Positions 20,379-29,458 of a stretch of 44,286 bases of DNA are shown piece by piece (positions within the stretch are counted from its first letter, which is position 1; every line of letters begins with the position of its first letter). Where the stretch lies: positions 1 through 44,286 of the forward strand of contig JAIBDZ010000012.1 of assembly GCA_024685975.1 (NCBI GenBank). Reading direction: 5' to 3'. The position numbers were made by a program, and so were the translations under genes. The notes beneath the pieces were generated by a model, which saw nothing but the letters and a program-made list of their open reading frames with translations, was not told the DNA's origin and searched no databases. This stretch comes from Piscirickettsiaceae bacterium (lineage in GTDB: Bacteria; Pseudomonadota; Gammaproteobacteria; Nitrosococcales; Methylophagaceae).

Positions 20379-20435
20379 GACTTGAAATCCCTCGGCTTCA
20401 CGGCCGTGCCGGTTCGACTCCGACCCTAGGTACCA
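20379..20435 (+). repeat. Truncated tRNA-Leu 3' copy (putative attR)
   Basis: The 57 bases match the 3' part of the intact tRNA-Leu at 13121-13177 with four mismatches. Two changes in the variable arm compensate each other (CGGC/GCCG instead of CGAC/GTCG), which suggests descent from a working tRNA. A third puts a C-A mismatch in the T stem. The 5' half is absent, so it cannot be a functional tRNA. Confidence 0.85.
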
Positions 20436-20446
20436 ACAAATACGAA

Positions 20447-20478
20447 GCCTCAGTAGTTAATTCTGCTGGGGCTTTTTA
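20447..20478 (+). terminator. Duplicated tRNA-type terminator
   Basis: GCCTCAGTAG and CTGCTGGGGC form a ten-base stem around TTAATT, followed by five T residues. This is the counterpart of the terminator after the intact tRNA-Leu. Confidence 0.75.
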
Positions 20479-20677
20479 TTGCCTTTCGGGAATTTTACGT
20501 AATAATATCTTCTAAGCAATTTTATCTGCCAAGACTAAACTTCGCTTGTTGCTATCCTCTTCTTCACAAATTCTTTCGAAATAATAAAGAGGAAAATATC
20601 GCTTCCTTCGATTTGTTACTCCCATTCCTAGTGAAGGTTATACATTTTTTAATGACCTCTTGGCTCAACATCGGCCA

Positions 20678-21157
<480 letters not shown>

Positions 21158-21183
21158 TTATGCTTAATATTTAACTGAGCCAT

Positions 21184-21521
21184 TTTTAAAACCTCTTGGA
21201 TCGACTTTCAAATTGTATGAAGCCAGTCTCGCGAATTATTTGTTATTTCAGAGTTGTACTTTGATATGTTCACCTCATCTTTTGATTAAGCTGAGATGGA
21301 AACAGTATGCTAAAACACATGATAAAAAGAAACTGTCGTAAAATATTAACAAAAGTAAGCGTTACCTCTCTAATACCTGTATCTAGCTTATTAATGCGTA
21401 TGAGTGCCTTCTCAGTTTGAATGTTTTTTAATCCTCTCTGAAAGGGTTAAGCCTTTATGTAAACTTCCTCAGTGCGATATAGTGGTGATACATAGCTCGT
21501 AACGAGCCAAGAGGAATTCTG
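21184..21521. other. Divergent intergenic region between pedF and selO
   Basis: Contains the AAGAGG ribosome site of the alternative pedF start (minus strand, 21192-21197) and AGAGGA before selO. A plus-strand frame at 21307-21420 (37 codons, starting MLKHMIKRNCRKILTK) has GGAAACAG before its ATG and looks like an orphan signal peptide. I cannot assign it. Confidence 0.4.
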
Positions 21522-23234
21522 GTGACAAATCAACGAACCGAACAGTTTTTACCCACACTTAAGACGCTTTCAGATCTAGCCAAAACGGCTGATTATTCTT
21601 TATTGGACGCGCTCAACTGCGATCCTGAAGCGAAGGAAAACGGCGAAGATCATCGCTCGCGTCAAGTCTTTACCGGTCATTATGTTACTGTGAAGCCAAC
21701 GCCTATAAGCGATCCTGAGTACGTTACCCACAGCAAAACCTTTTTTCAAGAACTTGGTTTGGCCGATTCAGTAGCGACATCCGCTGACTTTATTCGTTTG
21801 TTTTCTGGCGATCTCTCTCAGGTACCGCCACCGATCCATAAGGTTGGCTGGGCCTGTGGTTATGCCTTGTCGATTTTCGGCACTGAATATACCCAACAAT
21901 GTCCGTTTCAGACTGGTAATGGCTATGGCGACGGCCGTGCAATTTCTGTGCTTGAGACATTGATCAAGGGCAAGCGTTGGGAAATGCAGTTAAAAGGCGG
22001 TGGTCGCACACCATACTGTCGTGGTGCGGACGGGCGCGCTGTCCTACGTTCCAGTATTCGAGAATTTTTAGCACAAGAACATATGCACGCACTGGGTGTA
22101 CCCACGTCTCGCTCTCTCAGTTTATATGTTTCTAAAACGGAAAAGGTTAAGCGACCATGGTACTCAGCGGGTTCTCATTCAGAGAATCCTGATATTTTGG
22201 TCTCAGATCCCGTTGCCATTTCAACGCGCGTAGCGCCCTCATTTATTCGAGTCGGTCAACTTGAGCTTTTTGGCCGTCGTGCTCGCAGCAATGAACATGC
22301 AACAGCCATGGATGAACTCGAGCAAATAGTGCTACATTTGATCGATCGTGAGTACAAAAATCTTATTGATTCAAAACTGACTACAGCCGAAAAAACGGTA
22401 TTGCTGGCCAGCGCGTTTAGTGACCGTCTTACTTCGCTTGTCGCGAACTGGATCCGCGTTGGTTACTGCCAAGGTAACTTTAATAGTGACAATTGCGCAG
22501 CAGGTGGCTTTACGCTTGATTATGGTCCCTTTGGCTTTTGCGAAGTGTTTGATCCGCTCTACCAACCATGGACTGGCGGTGGTCAACATTTCGCTTTTCT
22601 CAATCAAACAGTGGCAGCAGAACGCAATTTTGAGAGTTTTTGTAGTGCAATTAGGCCATTGTTAGCCTCACAGCAAGATTATTTACAGCAGTTAGATGAG
22701 GTTCAGCACGGTTTTTCGACCATGATGCAGACGAAAATGGAGTGCATGTGGGCTGACAAATTAGGGTTGGCCGTATTTGACCCTGCTTTATTCCGTGAAC
22801 TTGGCACGTTGATGATGCAGACACCGGTTGATTACACGATGTTCTTTCGCGAACTTTCAGCAATACCTGACAATATTGTTCCACTCAAAAAAAGCTTTTA
22901 TCAAAACCAGGCAGAGTCCGAAGAGAGCGACAAGCGTTGGTCAGCATGGCTCACAAAATGGATGTCATTAATCGATGTGAGTACGCCGTCTCGTGAAGCG
23001 CTCTCTAAAAAGATGAAGCGCGTTAATCCCAAATATAGTCTGCGAGAATGGCTTGTTGTGCCTGCTTATCAGCATGCTGCAGATAGAGATTACGCACTCA
23101 TTCAAAAGCTGCAACAAGTCATGACCGACCCCTACGCTGAACAATCAAAGGCCATCGAAGACGAGTATTACAAACTCAAACCAACGGAATTATTTGAGGT
23201 CGGGGGCTTCTCTCATTACAGCTGTTCTTCTTGA
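21522..23234 (+). CDS. selO: Protein adenylyltransferase SelO (YdiU family)
   Basis: Pseudokinase-fold enzyme that transfers AMP from ATP to Ser/Thr/Tyr of target proteins; characterised members act in redox/oxidative-stress adaptation. The 570-residue sequence has the family blocks [54 protein letters not shown] and the metal-binding [20 protein letters not shown]. It ends in CSS, as in E. coli YdiU, where selenoproteins carry Sec. It is longer than typical because of extra segments after the N-terminus and middle. The start is GTG with GAGGA six bases upstream. Confidence 0.92.
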   Translation: MTNQRTEQFLPTLKTLSDLAKTADYSLLDALNCDPEAKENGEDHRSRQVFTGHYVTVKPTPISDPEYVTHSKTFFQELGLADSVATSADFIRLFSGDLSQVPPPIHKVGWACGYALSIFGTEYTQQCPFQTGNGYGDGRAISVLETLIKGKRWEMQLKGGGRTPYCRGADGRAVLRSSIREFLAQEHMHALGVPTSRSLSLYVSKTEKVKRPWYSAGSHSENPDILVSDPVAISTRVAPSFIRVGQLELFGRRARSNEHATAMDELEQIVLHLIDREYKNLIDSKLTTAEKTVLLASAFSDRLTSLVANWIRVGYCQGNFNSDNCAAGGFTLDYGPFGFCEVFDPLYQPWTGGGQHFAFLNQTVAAERNFESFCSAIRPLLASQQDYLQQLDEVQHGFSTMMQTKMECMWADKLGLAVFDPALFRELGTLMMQTPVDYTMFFRELSAIPDNIVPLKKSFYQNQAESEESDKRWSAWLTKWMSLIDVSTPSREALSKKMKRVNPKYSLREWLVVPAYQHAADRDYALIQKLQQVMTDPYAEQSKAIEDEYYKLKPTELFEVGGFSHYSCSS

Positions 23235-23666
23235 TGTTGAAAACCTTGATAACCAAATTGGATTTTATCTGAGTTTATTATGCCCAAGATGGTAACAATA
23301 TCATTCAAGAAATTATGGGGCTGGCGATTGCAGTCTTTCAGGCCAAACAGGCGTTTAATGCAGAAAAACGACTATTTTTATACTATCTCAGCAAGGCTAT
23401 AAACGTCGTTTCGTTTTGTTATTTCACGTATCAACATACTAAACCAGTCAGTGAGGTATAAATATGAATACATCAAAAGAAGATGAACCCTAGAAGGCAT
23501 TGCAAGGGTTTCTGGAGAAGTTTCGGTGACTAAACAGCTAACAAACGCATTCAGCCTAGCGCTAGCCGTTTTTCTATCGCCATTTCAACTGTATTCTCTT
23601 TGAGTAACGTAAATAAAGATGGAGTGTGAATATTCTAAACTACAATGGGTTAAGGGACGTACAGAG
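23235..23666. other. Gap with possible gene fragments
   Basis: No complete gene. Short plus-strand frames look like fragments: one around 23300-23460 is open in the direction of selO, and a 25-codon frame at 23526-23603 (GTG start, VTKQLTNAFSLALAVFLSPF) resembles a bare signal peptide. These may be remnants of deleted genes, but I recognise none. Confidence 0.35.
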
Positions 23667-24254
23667 ATGAAATATTTTGTGGCATTGTTAATGATTGGTC
23701 TGTCGAATTTTGCTTATGCATTCGACGGAATCACGCTTATACCCGATGGGAAGCGCTCTTTTCAGAATCCCTTAAACTACAATGCTCCTTTCAAAAAAGC
23801 GTATTTTTCTGGGCTTGAGGCTGGTGATACTCTGTCTGAAGCAACGGTCATGCTTCGTGGCAAAGATCACAAAAACTACCGAGTCGCATTGCAGCTTGAA
23901 ACGAGTTTATCCGTCAATGCTGAAGGCCCACATCTTGACTTGACGGAGTGGAAACACTGCACGACGGAATGGCATCCGCTTAAGATCGCTGACAACCATA
24001 AGGTGTTATTGCCGAATTTTGACGAGGTGAATGTGGACTGCTTTCCAGCAGTCACGCACGACGAAATAAAAGCAGCGGTATTCGCGAAAGGCGGCGAGGA
24101 GTGGGTAAGGATACTTGATGGAGAAGGTTGGCCTGAAGGGTACAGTCCCGTCGAGATTTCGCTTAGCATGGTACGGATTAAAATCGAAGAACTAATTAAT
24201 ACACAATGGCAGGTCGTAACGGTAATTAATATCACCATTCCGATGGGGTGTTAA
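23667..24254 (+). CDS. Exported protein of unknown function
   Basis: About 195 residues from the ATG at 23667, chosen because it gives a clean signal peptide (MKYFVALLMIGLSNFAYAFD). An upstream ATG at 23619 would put 16 polar residues in front. The mature region is predicted to be mostly beta-strand, contains three cysteines including the last residue (IPMGC), and ends with a hydrophobic strand. I recognise no family. It is the first of three small exported genes on the plus strand, each with its own gap, so a shared operon is possible but unproven. Confidence 0.6.
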   Translation: MKYFVALLMIGLSNFAYAFDGITLIPDGKRSFQNPLNYNAPFKKAYFSGLEAGDTLSEATVMLRGKDHKNYRVALQLETSLSVNAEGPHLDLTEWKHCTTEWHPLKIADNHKVLLPNFDEVNVDCFPAVTHDEIKAAVFAKGGEEWVRILDGEGWPEGYSPVEISLSMVRIKIEELINTQWQVVTVINITIPMGC

Positions 24255-24313
24255 ATGAGTATGACAACACATGAAGCGGTTTGTTTTGAGCCTAGATTAC
24301 ATAGAGACTTTAT

Positions 24314-24694
24314 ATGATGAATTTTAAAATGATCGCTTTCGTTTCCATCGTCGTACTACTTCAAGGGTGTGCAAGCGCTCGAACGAGTTACGAATCCTTA
24401 ATTGAAACGAGAGGCGATGACTCGGCTATTTATTTAGCCGTTGGCGAAACCAAAGAGGTGTTAAGCATTCGCAATGGTTTTCCTGGCTGGTGGGGAACCT
24501 ACCCTGCAATAGCGTCATTCTCGCCTGGCATTGCCAGTGTGAACTGTGAAGCGAGTGAGTGGAGTGAAGTGTGTTATTTGACAGCCAATGAAGTCGGTGA
24601 AACTTGGTTGACCTATGGCAATGCCTTTACCATGGATATGAGTGAGCCTGAATCTCACGCGAATAAAATAAGAGTTATTATCAGTCCAAAGTAA
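24314..24694 (+). CDS. Small lipoprotein of unknown function
   Basis: A 126-residue protein with a lipoprotein signal peptide (MIAFVSIVVLLQGCAS, lipobox LQGC). The rest resembles a single beta-rich domain: YLAVGETKEVLSI, the aromatic GFPGWWGTYPAIASF, then VNCEASEWSEVCYL and VGETWLTYGNAF. The strand pattern (AVGETKEV, then SPGIASVN, then a late GETWLTY) is reminiscent of Ig-like Big_2-type domains, but that is speculative. Two cysteines could form a disulfide. The neighbours on both sides are also small exported proteins. Confidence 0.6.
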   Translation: MMNFKMIAFVSIVVLLQGCASARTSYESLIETRGDDSAIYLAVGETKEVLSIRNGFPGWWGTYPAIASFSPGIASVNCEASEWSEVCYLTANEVGETWLTYGNAFTMDMSEPESHANKIRVIISPK

Positions 24695-24743
24695 CGGCTA
24701 TTTGTCGTTGTGAGATAGCGGTTTGATATAAGGTAGAGAAAGT

Positions 24744-25052
24744 ATGAAGCGTATTCGCAGTATTGTCGGTCTTCTTTTATTGAGCAGCGCTAGCTATACG
24801 CAAGCAGCATTGCCACCTTCCGCCGTCAATATGAGGGACTTGGATACGATGGTGCTTTTTATCAAGGCACATCAACGCGTGGCTCAATCATTAAAACAGA
24901 TCGATCTCATATCGCTGACTATCTTTTTTGATCGTGATTGCGAAGTCCATTTTGAACGGCAAACACCAAGCTTTTTGACACGGGATATGCCAGGGCCACA
25001 GCCAGGGATAAAATTCAAAAGCAGTAACTGTCCCATTGTTGAACGCGAGTGA
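24744..25052 (+). CDS. Small exported protein of unknown function
   Basis: A 102-residue protein with a clear signal peptide (MKRIRSIVGLLLLSSASYTQA, cleavage after TQA), leaving about 81 residues with two cysteines (FDRDCEVHF and SSNCPIVERE) that could pair in the periplasm. GGTAGAGAA before the ATG is an adequate ribosome site. No family recognised. It closes the group of three small exported genes. Confidence 0.55.
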   Translation: MKRIRSIVGLLLLSSASYTQAALPPSAVNMRDLDTMVLFIKAHQRVAQSLKQIDLISLTIFFDRDCEVHFERQTPSFLTRDMPGPQPGIKFKSSNCPIVERE

Positions 25053-25155
25053 TCGGTTTCTGGCTTGAGTGCACTAATTAATGGTCGGTATTGGCACTAA
25101 AGCAAAGTGTTAGATCAGGACGGTGCAATGTTTATAAAAAACGCTGACGACACGT

Positions 25156-25392
25156 TTAGTTTAGAGCGCCATATTTTTTGAATAATTCGTTAACCTTGGT
25201 CTCGATTTCTAGATTGGTACAACCAGGGTACTTCTTAGCACAACCGGCAGTACAGCCTAGCTTGCCTCCATTGTTGTAGCATTCTTGTATGCAATCCCAA
25301 TATTTGTTGCAATCCACGTTTAAAGCATCATGAGTAGATTTTTTTAAATCATTCAATTCTTCAAGAAAAGCCTTGTTATTATCTAATGACAT
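25156..25392 (-). CDS. Cysteine-rich twin-CX3C small protein
   Basis: A 78-residue protein with no signal peptide and GGAG nine bases before its ATG. Residues 1-27 and 60-78 look helical and charged. The centre holds six cysteines at 28, 34, 38, 47, 51 and 58, including CIQEC and CTAGC, that is, two CX3C motifs eight residues apart. Such spacing is typical of helical hairpins stapled by disulfides (CHCH/hairpinin-like) or of metal ligation. I do not recognise a family. A RiPP-precursor reading is weak, because the cysteines are central and the C-terminus continues as a helix. Confidence 0.6.
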   Translation of the reverse strand: MSLDNNKAFLEELNDLKKSTHDALNVDCNKYWDCIQECYNNGGKLGCTAGCAKKYPGCTNLEIETKVNELFKKYGALN

Positions 25393-25552
25393 AATATTTC
25401 TCCAGTTATATTCAATGAGATTAAACAGAGAGTAGCTTGTTCATACAGGGTGCGTTTGAGTAAATATTTAACTAGCAACTGTATAAATTCTTATATTACA
25501 ACTATTTATAGGATTATAAAAGCGGAGGTGAAGCGTTGTAAAAGTGCTCACA

Positions 25553-25591
25553 TAACGTTCAGCACCTCATTCATACTTGAGGAGAACGTTA
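25553..25591 (-). terminator. Strong hairpin just after the MFS gene
   Basis: TAACGTTC (25553-25560) pairs perfectly with GAACGTTA (25584-25591), and inside it CCTCA pairs with TGAGG. It lies 14 bases beyond the MFS stop. There is no clean T run on either strand, so it is a weak terminator or an mRNA 3'-end stabiliser. Confidence 0.4.
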
Positions 25592-25604
25592 CGTTATTTG
25601 GGTG

Positions 25605-26760
25605 TTAGCTCTTAGCGAGAGATTTCCCTATGTGATGGCTTTTGATGAATAAAAGCATTGCAACTACAGCACAAAAAAACAAGCCATTAATAAAGACGTT
25701 TGAGGCACCACCAGGCATGTAATCAATAAACGAGGTTAACACTTGGCCAGAAAATACGGCCATGGTGAAATAAGACAAATTCCGGCCTCGTACAGCTTCT
25801 TCACTCAGTTCTACGGTCATATGGTTTAACAATGGAATGCTAAAACCAAAACCGATACCGGCAGAGATAGCACCGAGAACAAGCGTTAAAGTACTCATTT
25901 GTGAAAAGAAAAAATAAGCAAAGCCATAAGCGATAAAAGCAAAAGAGAGCGCTTTCGGTTCACTGAAGCGCCGGACTACTTTAGGCATAAAATGTGCCGC
26001 TGTAACGGCCATTAAAGAGATAAAGGCAAGCAATAAGCCAATGCGCTCCTCACTATAGTGTTGCTCGTGCATAAGGATCGGTAATAGCACAACAGCTGCA
26101 AAGAAGGTTGTCATCGAAATGGTAGTGATGAGGTAAACAAGTTTAAGTGACAAGCTGCTTTGGCGAACGGCGTGTTCTTCGGTGGCAACCGATTGTTTAT
26201 TAACGGGATGTTGTCTAGGAACAAAGTACAACAACATTATTAGGAATAGCCATGCCATTAAATACAATGACAGTGGTAACGCCCAATACTGAGCGGCTAA
26301 AACACCGCCTAAAAATAAAAAGATAACGCCGCCAAACTCTACCGCCATGCCTTGTTTAGCGATCATATTTAAGCGATTTTGACCAAAATGCCATTGGGAA
26401 ATTAATACGGTACATCCCGCCATGACGACAGCTGTGGCTCCGCCAAGCAAAATACGGTTACTGAAAACAAAAAAAACCATGCAGCCAATAAACGCTGGCA
26501 CCTAAGAACCCATAAAGCAATAAACCCACAATCAATGATCGATAAGCCCCATAAGTATCAATTAACTTACCCGCGACAGGCGCAAAAAAGACTGCTCCTA
26601 AAGCGGGTAGCGTGATTAATAAAACGGCATTATCAGAGGTGCCTAAGGCATTAGAAATACTGATAACCCCTGGCGTGACTAAAGCGCCAACCATAATGGT
26701 CAAAGATGATATACACAATAAAGTGTAGTTGCCTAAAATCGTTAATTGTTTCAGATACAT
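25605..26760 (-). pseudogene. MFS transporter interrupted by a frameshift at a T8 run
   Basis: Two frames together encode one 12-helix major facilitator of about 384 residues. The N-terminal part (from the ATG at 26760) ends at LHGFFCFQ-stop. The C-terminal part continues from VFSNRILLGGATA to 25605. The break falls on a run of eight T (coding strand; plus-strand 26469-26476), and removing one T joins the frames. The loop GKLIDTYGAYRSLIVG matches the MFS helix 2-3 signature. Substrate unknown. The divergent LysR gene is a likely regulator. It could be a true pseudogene, a slippage-tolerant gene or a sequencing error. Confidence 0.8.
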
Positions 26761-26908
26761 GATAAAGAGTGACTATAAATAAAAAGTAATGAGACCGACG
26801 TATTTCGTTAGAGAATGCATGACACGATAATAAAGGGGATCCACCTATAACAAAAGTGATAATATTTTATAGAATCTATACGTAAATTGAATTTAAAGTG
26901 GATGGTGA
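26761..26908. promoter_or_regulatory. Divergent MFS/LysR promoter region
   Basis: A 148-base AT-rich gap between the divergent start codons. LysR regulators normally bind in such a gap, but I could not settle on a clear T-N11-A site. Confidence 0.4.
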
Positions 26909-27841
26909 ATGGATATTAAAACGTTAAAAAGTTTTGTCGCGGTCGCAAAGCATCGAAGTTTTTCAGAAGCAGCACGAGAACTTCATACCGTACAACCCGC
27001 GATTAGCCGTCATATTTCAGCGTTAGAATCTGAATTGGGGGTGACTTTATTTAACCGTCATTCGCGAGAGGTCTCCATCACCCAAGCGGGAGAGCAATTA
27101 TTGGCCGATGCAATGGCAATATTGGCGTTGACGGAGCAAGCAAAGGTACAAGTTAAGCGTGCTCATCATGGCCAAATTGGCACACTCAATATCGCCCATT
27201 TGAGCTCAGCGTGTTTAACGTTTATGGCGACATTGGTCCGTGTTTATAAATCGCAGTTTCCTCATGTGCATGTGACCTTATTTGAAATGACGGCAACAGA
27301 GCAAATTGAAGCGCTTAAAAAGGATCATATTGATATTGCCTTCTCACGACCATTGCCTAGTTCAATTGCTGATGAATTTATTCAACATTGCTTATACATT
27401 GATAAATTAGTGGCAATAGTCAATCAAGAGCATGCATTGGCGATGAATAAGACGATTAACCTTGCACAGTTAAAAGGGGAACCGTTTATTATTTTTAATC
27501 GAGATGAGGCGCTTGGATTATTTGATGAAACGATCACGATTTGTAAGCAAGCTGGTTTTTCGCCCAATATCATCAGTCAACCACGCCATATGCAAACATT
27601 AGTCACTGAAATAGCGGCGGGTTTAGGCGTCGGTCTTGCTCCTTATTGCGTGCGAAAACTATATAGTGAAGGGTGTCATTTTTTGGCTTTGGATAATGTG
27701 GATACGGCGATTCCAGTGCAGATTCAATATAAACAAACTAATAATAATGAAACGGTAAATGCGTTTGTACGGATCGCATTAGCGGCAAAAGAGGAAATAC
27801 AACGCAGTATGGCGATGAGCGATGTGTTGGTTTCAGATTAA
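26909..27841 (+). CDS. LysR-family transcriptional regulator
   Basis: A 310-residue LTTR. The N-terminal winged HTH (about residues 1-60) reads MDIKTLKSFVAVAKHRSFSE, then AARELHTVQPAISRHISALE, which is the classic pattern. The C-terminal substrate-binding domain has two Rossmann-like lobes (IGTLNIAHLSSA and DIAFSRPLPSS). Divergent placement from the broken MFS transporter suggests that it controls that gene in response to a small-molecule effector, which cannot be identified from sequence. Confidence 0.93.
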   Translation: MDIKTLKSFVAVAKHRSFSEAARELHTVQPAISRHISALESELGVTLFNRHSREVSITQAGEQLLADAMAILALTEQAKVQVKRAHHGQIGTLNIAHLSSACLTFMATLVRVYKSQFPHVHVTLFEMTATEQIEALKKDHIDIAFSRPLPSSIADEFIQHCLYIDKLVAIVNQEHALAMNKTINLAQLKGEPFIIFNRDEALGLFDETITICKQAGFSPNIISQPRHMQTLVTEIAAGLGVGLAPYCVRKLYSEGCHFLALDNVDTAIPVQIQYKQTNNNETVNAFVRIALAAKEEIQRSMAMSDVLVSD

Positions 27842-27953
27842 ATGGATATTGTGGCAAGAGTGTTACTAGGTAACCGTTCAGTCCGATATAAGTCATTAGA
27901 GAGTATTCACGAACAGTTTAGTTATTAATTAATGAATAGGGAGGTAATAGTCA

Positions 27954-29438
27954 GTGCGAGCACTTGTTGTCGATCTGAATAATTTTTCAAGGTACCCCAC
28001 GCTTTCCGTCGGGTATTTGGTTGCTATTCTTAGAAGTCAGAGTTTCAAAGTAGACGTTCTCTCACCCTTTTCTAAAGGTGTAGTTGGGTATCCTCGGTTA
28101 ACAAAAGCGAGGAAAAGAGATCTTTATTACAACTATTTAAAGTATTGGTCTGCTGTAACCCCGAATACCTTTTTTAAAAAAATGAGAGAGGTGTTAAAAA
28201 AAACGGTACATCCTGGTGGTTCAGAAGATAAAAATATTATTCTTGATTATTTTCGGGAGTTTATAGAAAAAAAGCCTGATGTTGTGCTTATTTCAGCATA
28301 TACAATGTACCTAGATATTTGCCAAGATATTGGTAAAATTTGTCATGAGCACAATATTCCAATAATTGTGGGTGGTAGTTTGTTTGTTGAGCCTGATATA
28401 GCTGAGCTCTGGGCAAATGTGGCAGGCATCACAGCAGTGTATCGAGGTGAGCCAGAGTTTTCTTTAATTAATATTGTTACTGATGTTATTAATCGAAAAG
28501 ATATTTCTCAATATTCTGGAGTATATCTTAAAGGTGATAAAACTGAGGGGAGGGGGCAGTCAGCACTACCATTAACTCCTTTAAATAGTTTACCTACTCC
28601 AGATTTCACAGATTTCCCTTGGGATTTATATCCAAACAGAGTCATCCCTCTTATGACTGGTCGAGGCTGTGGTTGGGATATTTGTACATTTTGCTCAGAT
28701 GTCGTTACGGCATCAGGAAGAACTTTTCGTTCACGTAGCATCGATAATGTTATGAGTGAAATTAAAAGGCATGCTGTTATGTTTGATGCCAATTTATTTG
28801 CTTTTTTAGATCTTAAGCTTAATTCAGATGTCCATTTATGGCGTGAATTGATTGCTCATTTCCCTAAAGTTATGCCTGGAAGTTTGTGGACTGCATCGAT
28901 ACATATAGATTGTCGAAGAGACAATGGGTTATCTAGAGAGGACTTATTTCGTGCACGTGCGGCCGGCCTTGTTAGGTTAACATTTGGTCTTGAGTCTGGG
29001 AGTCCAAGAATACTAAAGCTAATGGCAAAAGGTACGAAATTAAATCGAATATCAAATTTTTTGAAAGATGCTTATGACGCTGGAATAAGCGTACGTGTGA
29101 CGACTATTATCGGATATCCGGAAGAGGTGCCTGAAGATGTGAACTTAACAACGCGGTTTATAGAGCAACATGGTGAATATATCGAGAGAATAGTCTTAAA
29201 TCGTTTTACTTTAATGCCAAGCACTCCAATTGCAAAAACATTAAAAAAACAGCCTGAGAAATTTCCATTTATAAAAGTAAAAGAATTAGATTTAACGTCA
29301 GGAATAATCGCACATGAAAATCAACAATTAGCGACAAAGGAATACACTCTAGCCGTATTCAAGCTTATACGCGCTATACATAAGATTAATCGGCATCCAT
29401 TAAAAGAATCAGCTAAGGAATTTGAAGGCGTGATGTGA
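27954..29438 (+). CDS. B12-binding-domain radical SAM protein
   Basis: A 494-residue enzyme with an N-terminal cobalamin-binding-like Rossmann region (about 1-190; SAYTMYLDICQDIGKICHEH then VGGSLFVEPD) and a radical SAM domain (about 225-440). The 4Fe-4S cysteines are 239, 244 and 247 in GRGCGWDICTFCS, a CX4CX2C spacing instead of CX3CX2C. Such enzymes methylate or rearrange unreactive carbons; the substrate here is unknown. The start is GTG behind AGGGAGG. Frequent AGA, AGG and ATA codons and high AT contrast with the neighbours and suggest horizontal transfer. No partner gene is evident. Confidence 0.85.
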   Translation: MRALVVDLNNFSRYPTLSVGYLVAILRSQSFKVDVLSPFSKGVVGYPRLTKARKRDLYYNYLKYWSAVTPNTFFKKMREVLKKTVHPGGSEDKNIILDYFREFIEKKPDVVLISAYTMYLDICQDIGKICHEHNIPIIVGGSLFVEPDIAELWANVAGITAVYRGEPEFSLINIVTDVINRKDISQYSGVYLKGDKTEGRGQSALPLTPLNSLPTPDFTDFPWDLYPNRVIPLMTGRGCGWDICTFCSDVVTASGRTFRSRSIDNVMSEIKRHAVMFDANLFAFLDLKLNSDVHLWRELIAHFPKVMPGSLWTASIHIDCRRDNGLSREDLFRARAAGLVRLTFGLESGSPRILKLMAKGTKLNRISNFLKDAYDAGISVRVTTIIGYPEEVPEDVNLTTRFIEQHGEYIERIVLNRFTLMPSTPIAKTLKKQPEKFPFIKVKELDLTSGIIAHENQQLATKEYTLAVFKLIRAIHKINRHPLKESAKEFEGVM

Positions 29439-29458
29439 TTCGAGTTAAAGGCTGAATA

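Larger units (their letters stand above)
13121..20478 (+). mobile_element. Putative tRNA-Leu-targeted genomic island carrying a metal RND efflux operon
   Basis: The island is bounded by direct repeats: 13121-13220 (3' part of tRNA-Leu plus terminator) and 20379-20478 (57-base tRNA fragment with four mismatches plus a similar terminator). The repeat begins in the anticodon loop, a known crossover position for tRNA-targeting tyrosine recombinases. Cargo is a LuxR-type regulator and the adaptor-pump-DUF3240-channel operon, about 7.3 kb in all. No integrase remains. The 436 bases before the right repeat are gene-poor and may be what is left of one. The mismatches imply an old insertion or an attachment site brought from another species. 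Confidence 0.6.

Noticed and set aside
20379-20435. Second functional tRNA-Leu
   Set aside because: The 5' half and anticodon 5' strand are missing and the T stem has a mismatch.
25553-25620. Possible integron attC site, given the series of small orphan genes before it
   Set aside because: The ends do not match the RYYYAAC/GTTRRRY core pair, the hairpin closes on itself, and no similar structures lie between the other small genes. No integron integrase is present.
25156-29438. RiPP cluster made of the cysteine-rich protein, MFS exporter and B12 radical SAM enzyme
   Set aside because: The cysteines are not in a C-terminal core, the genes are on different strands and over 2.5 kb apart, no leader peptidase or RRE domain is seen, and the radical SAM gene has distinct base composition.
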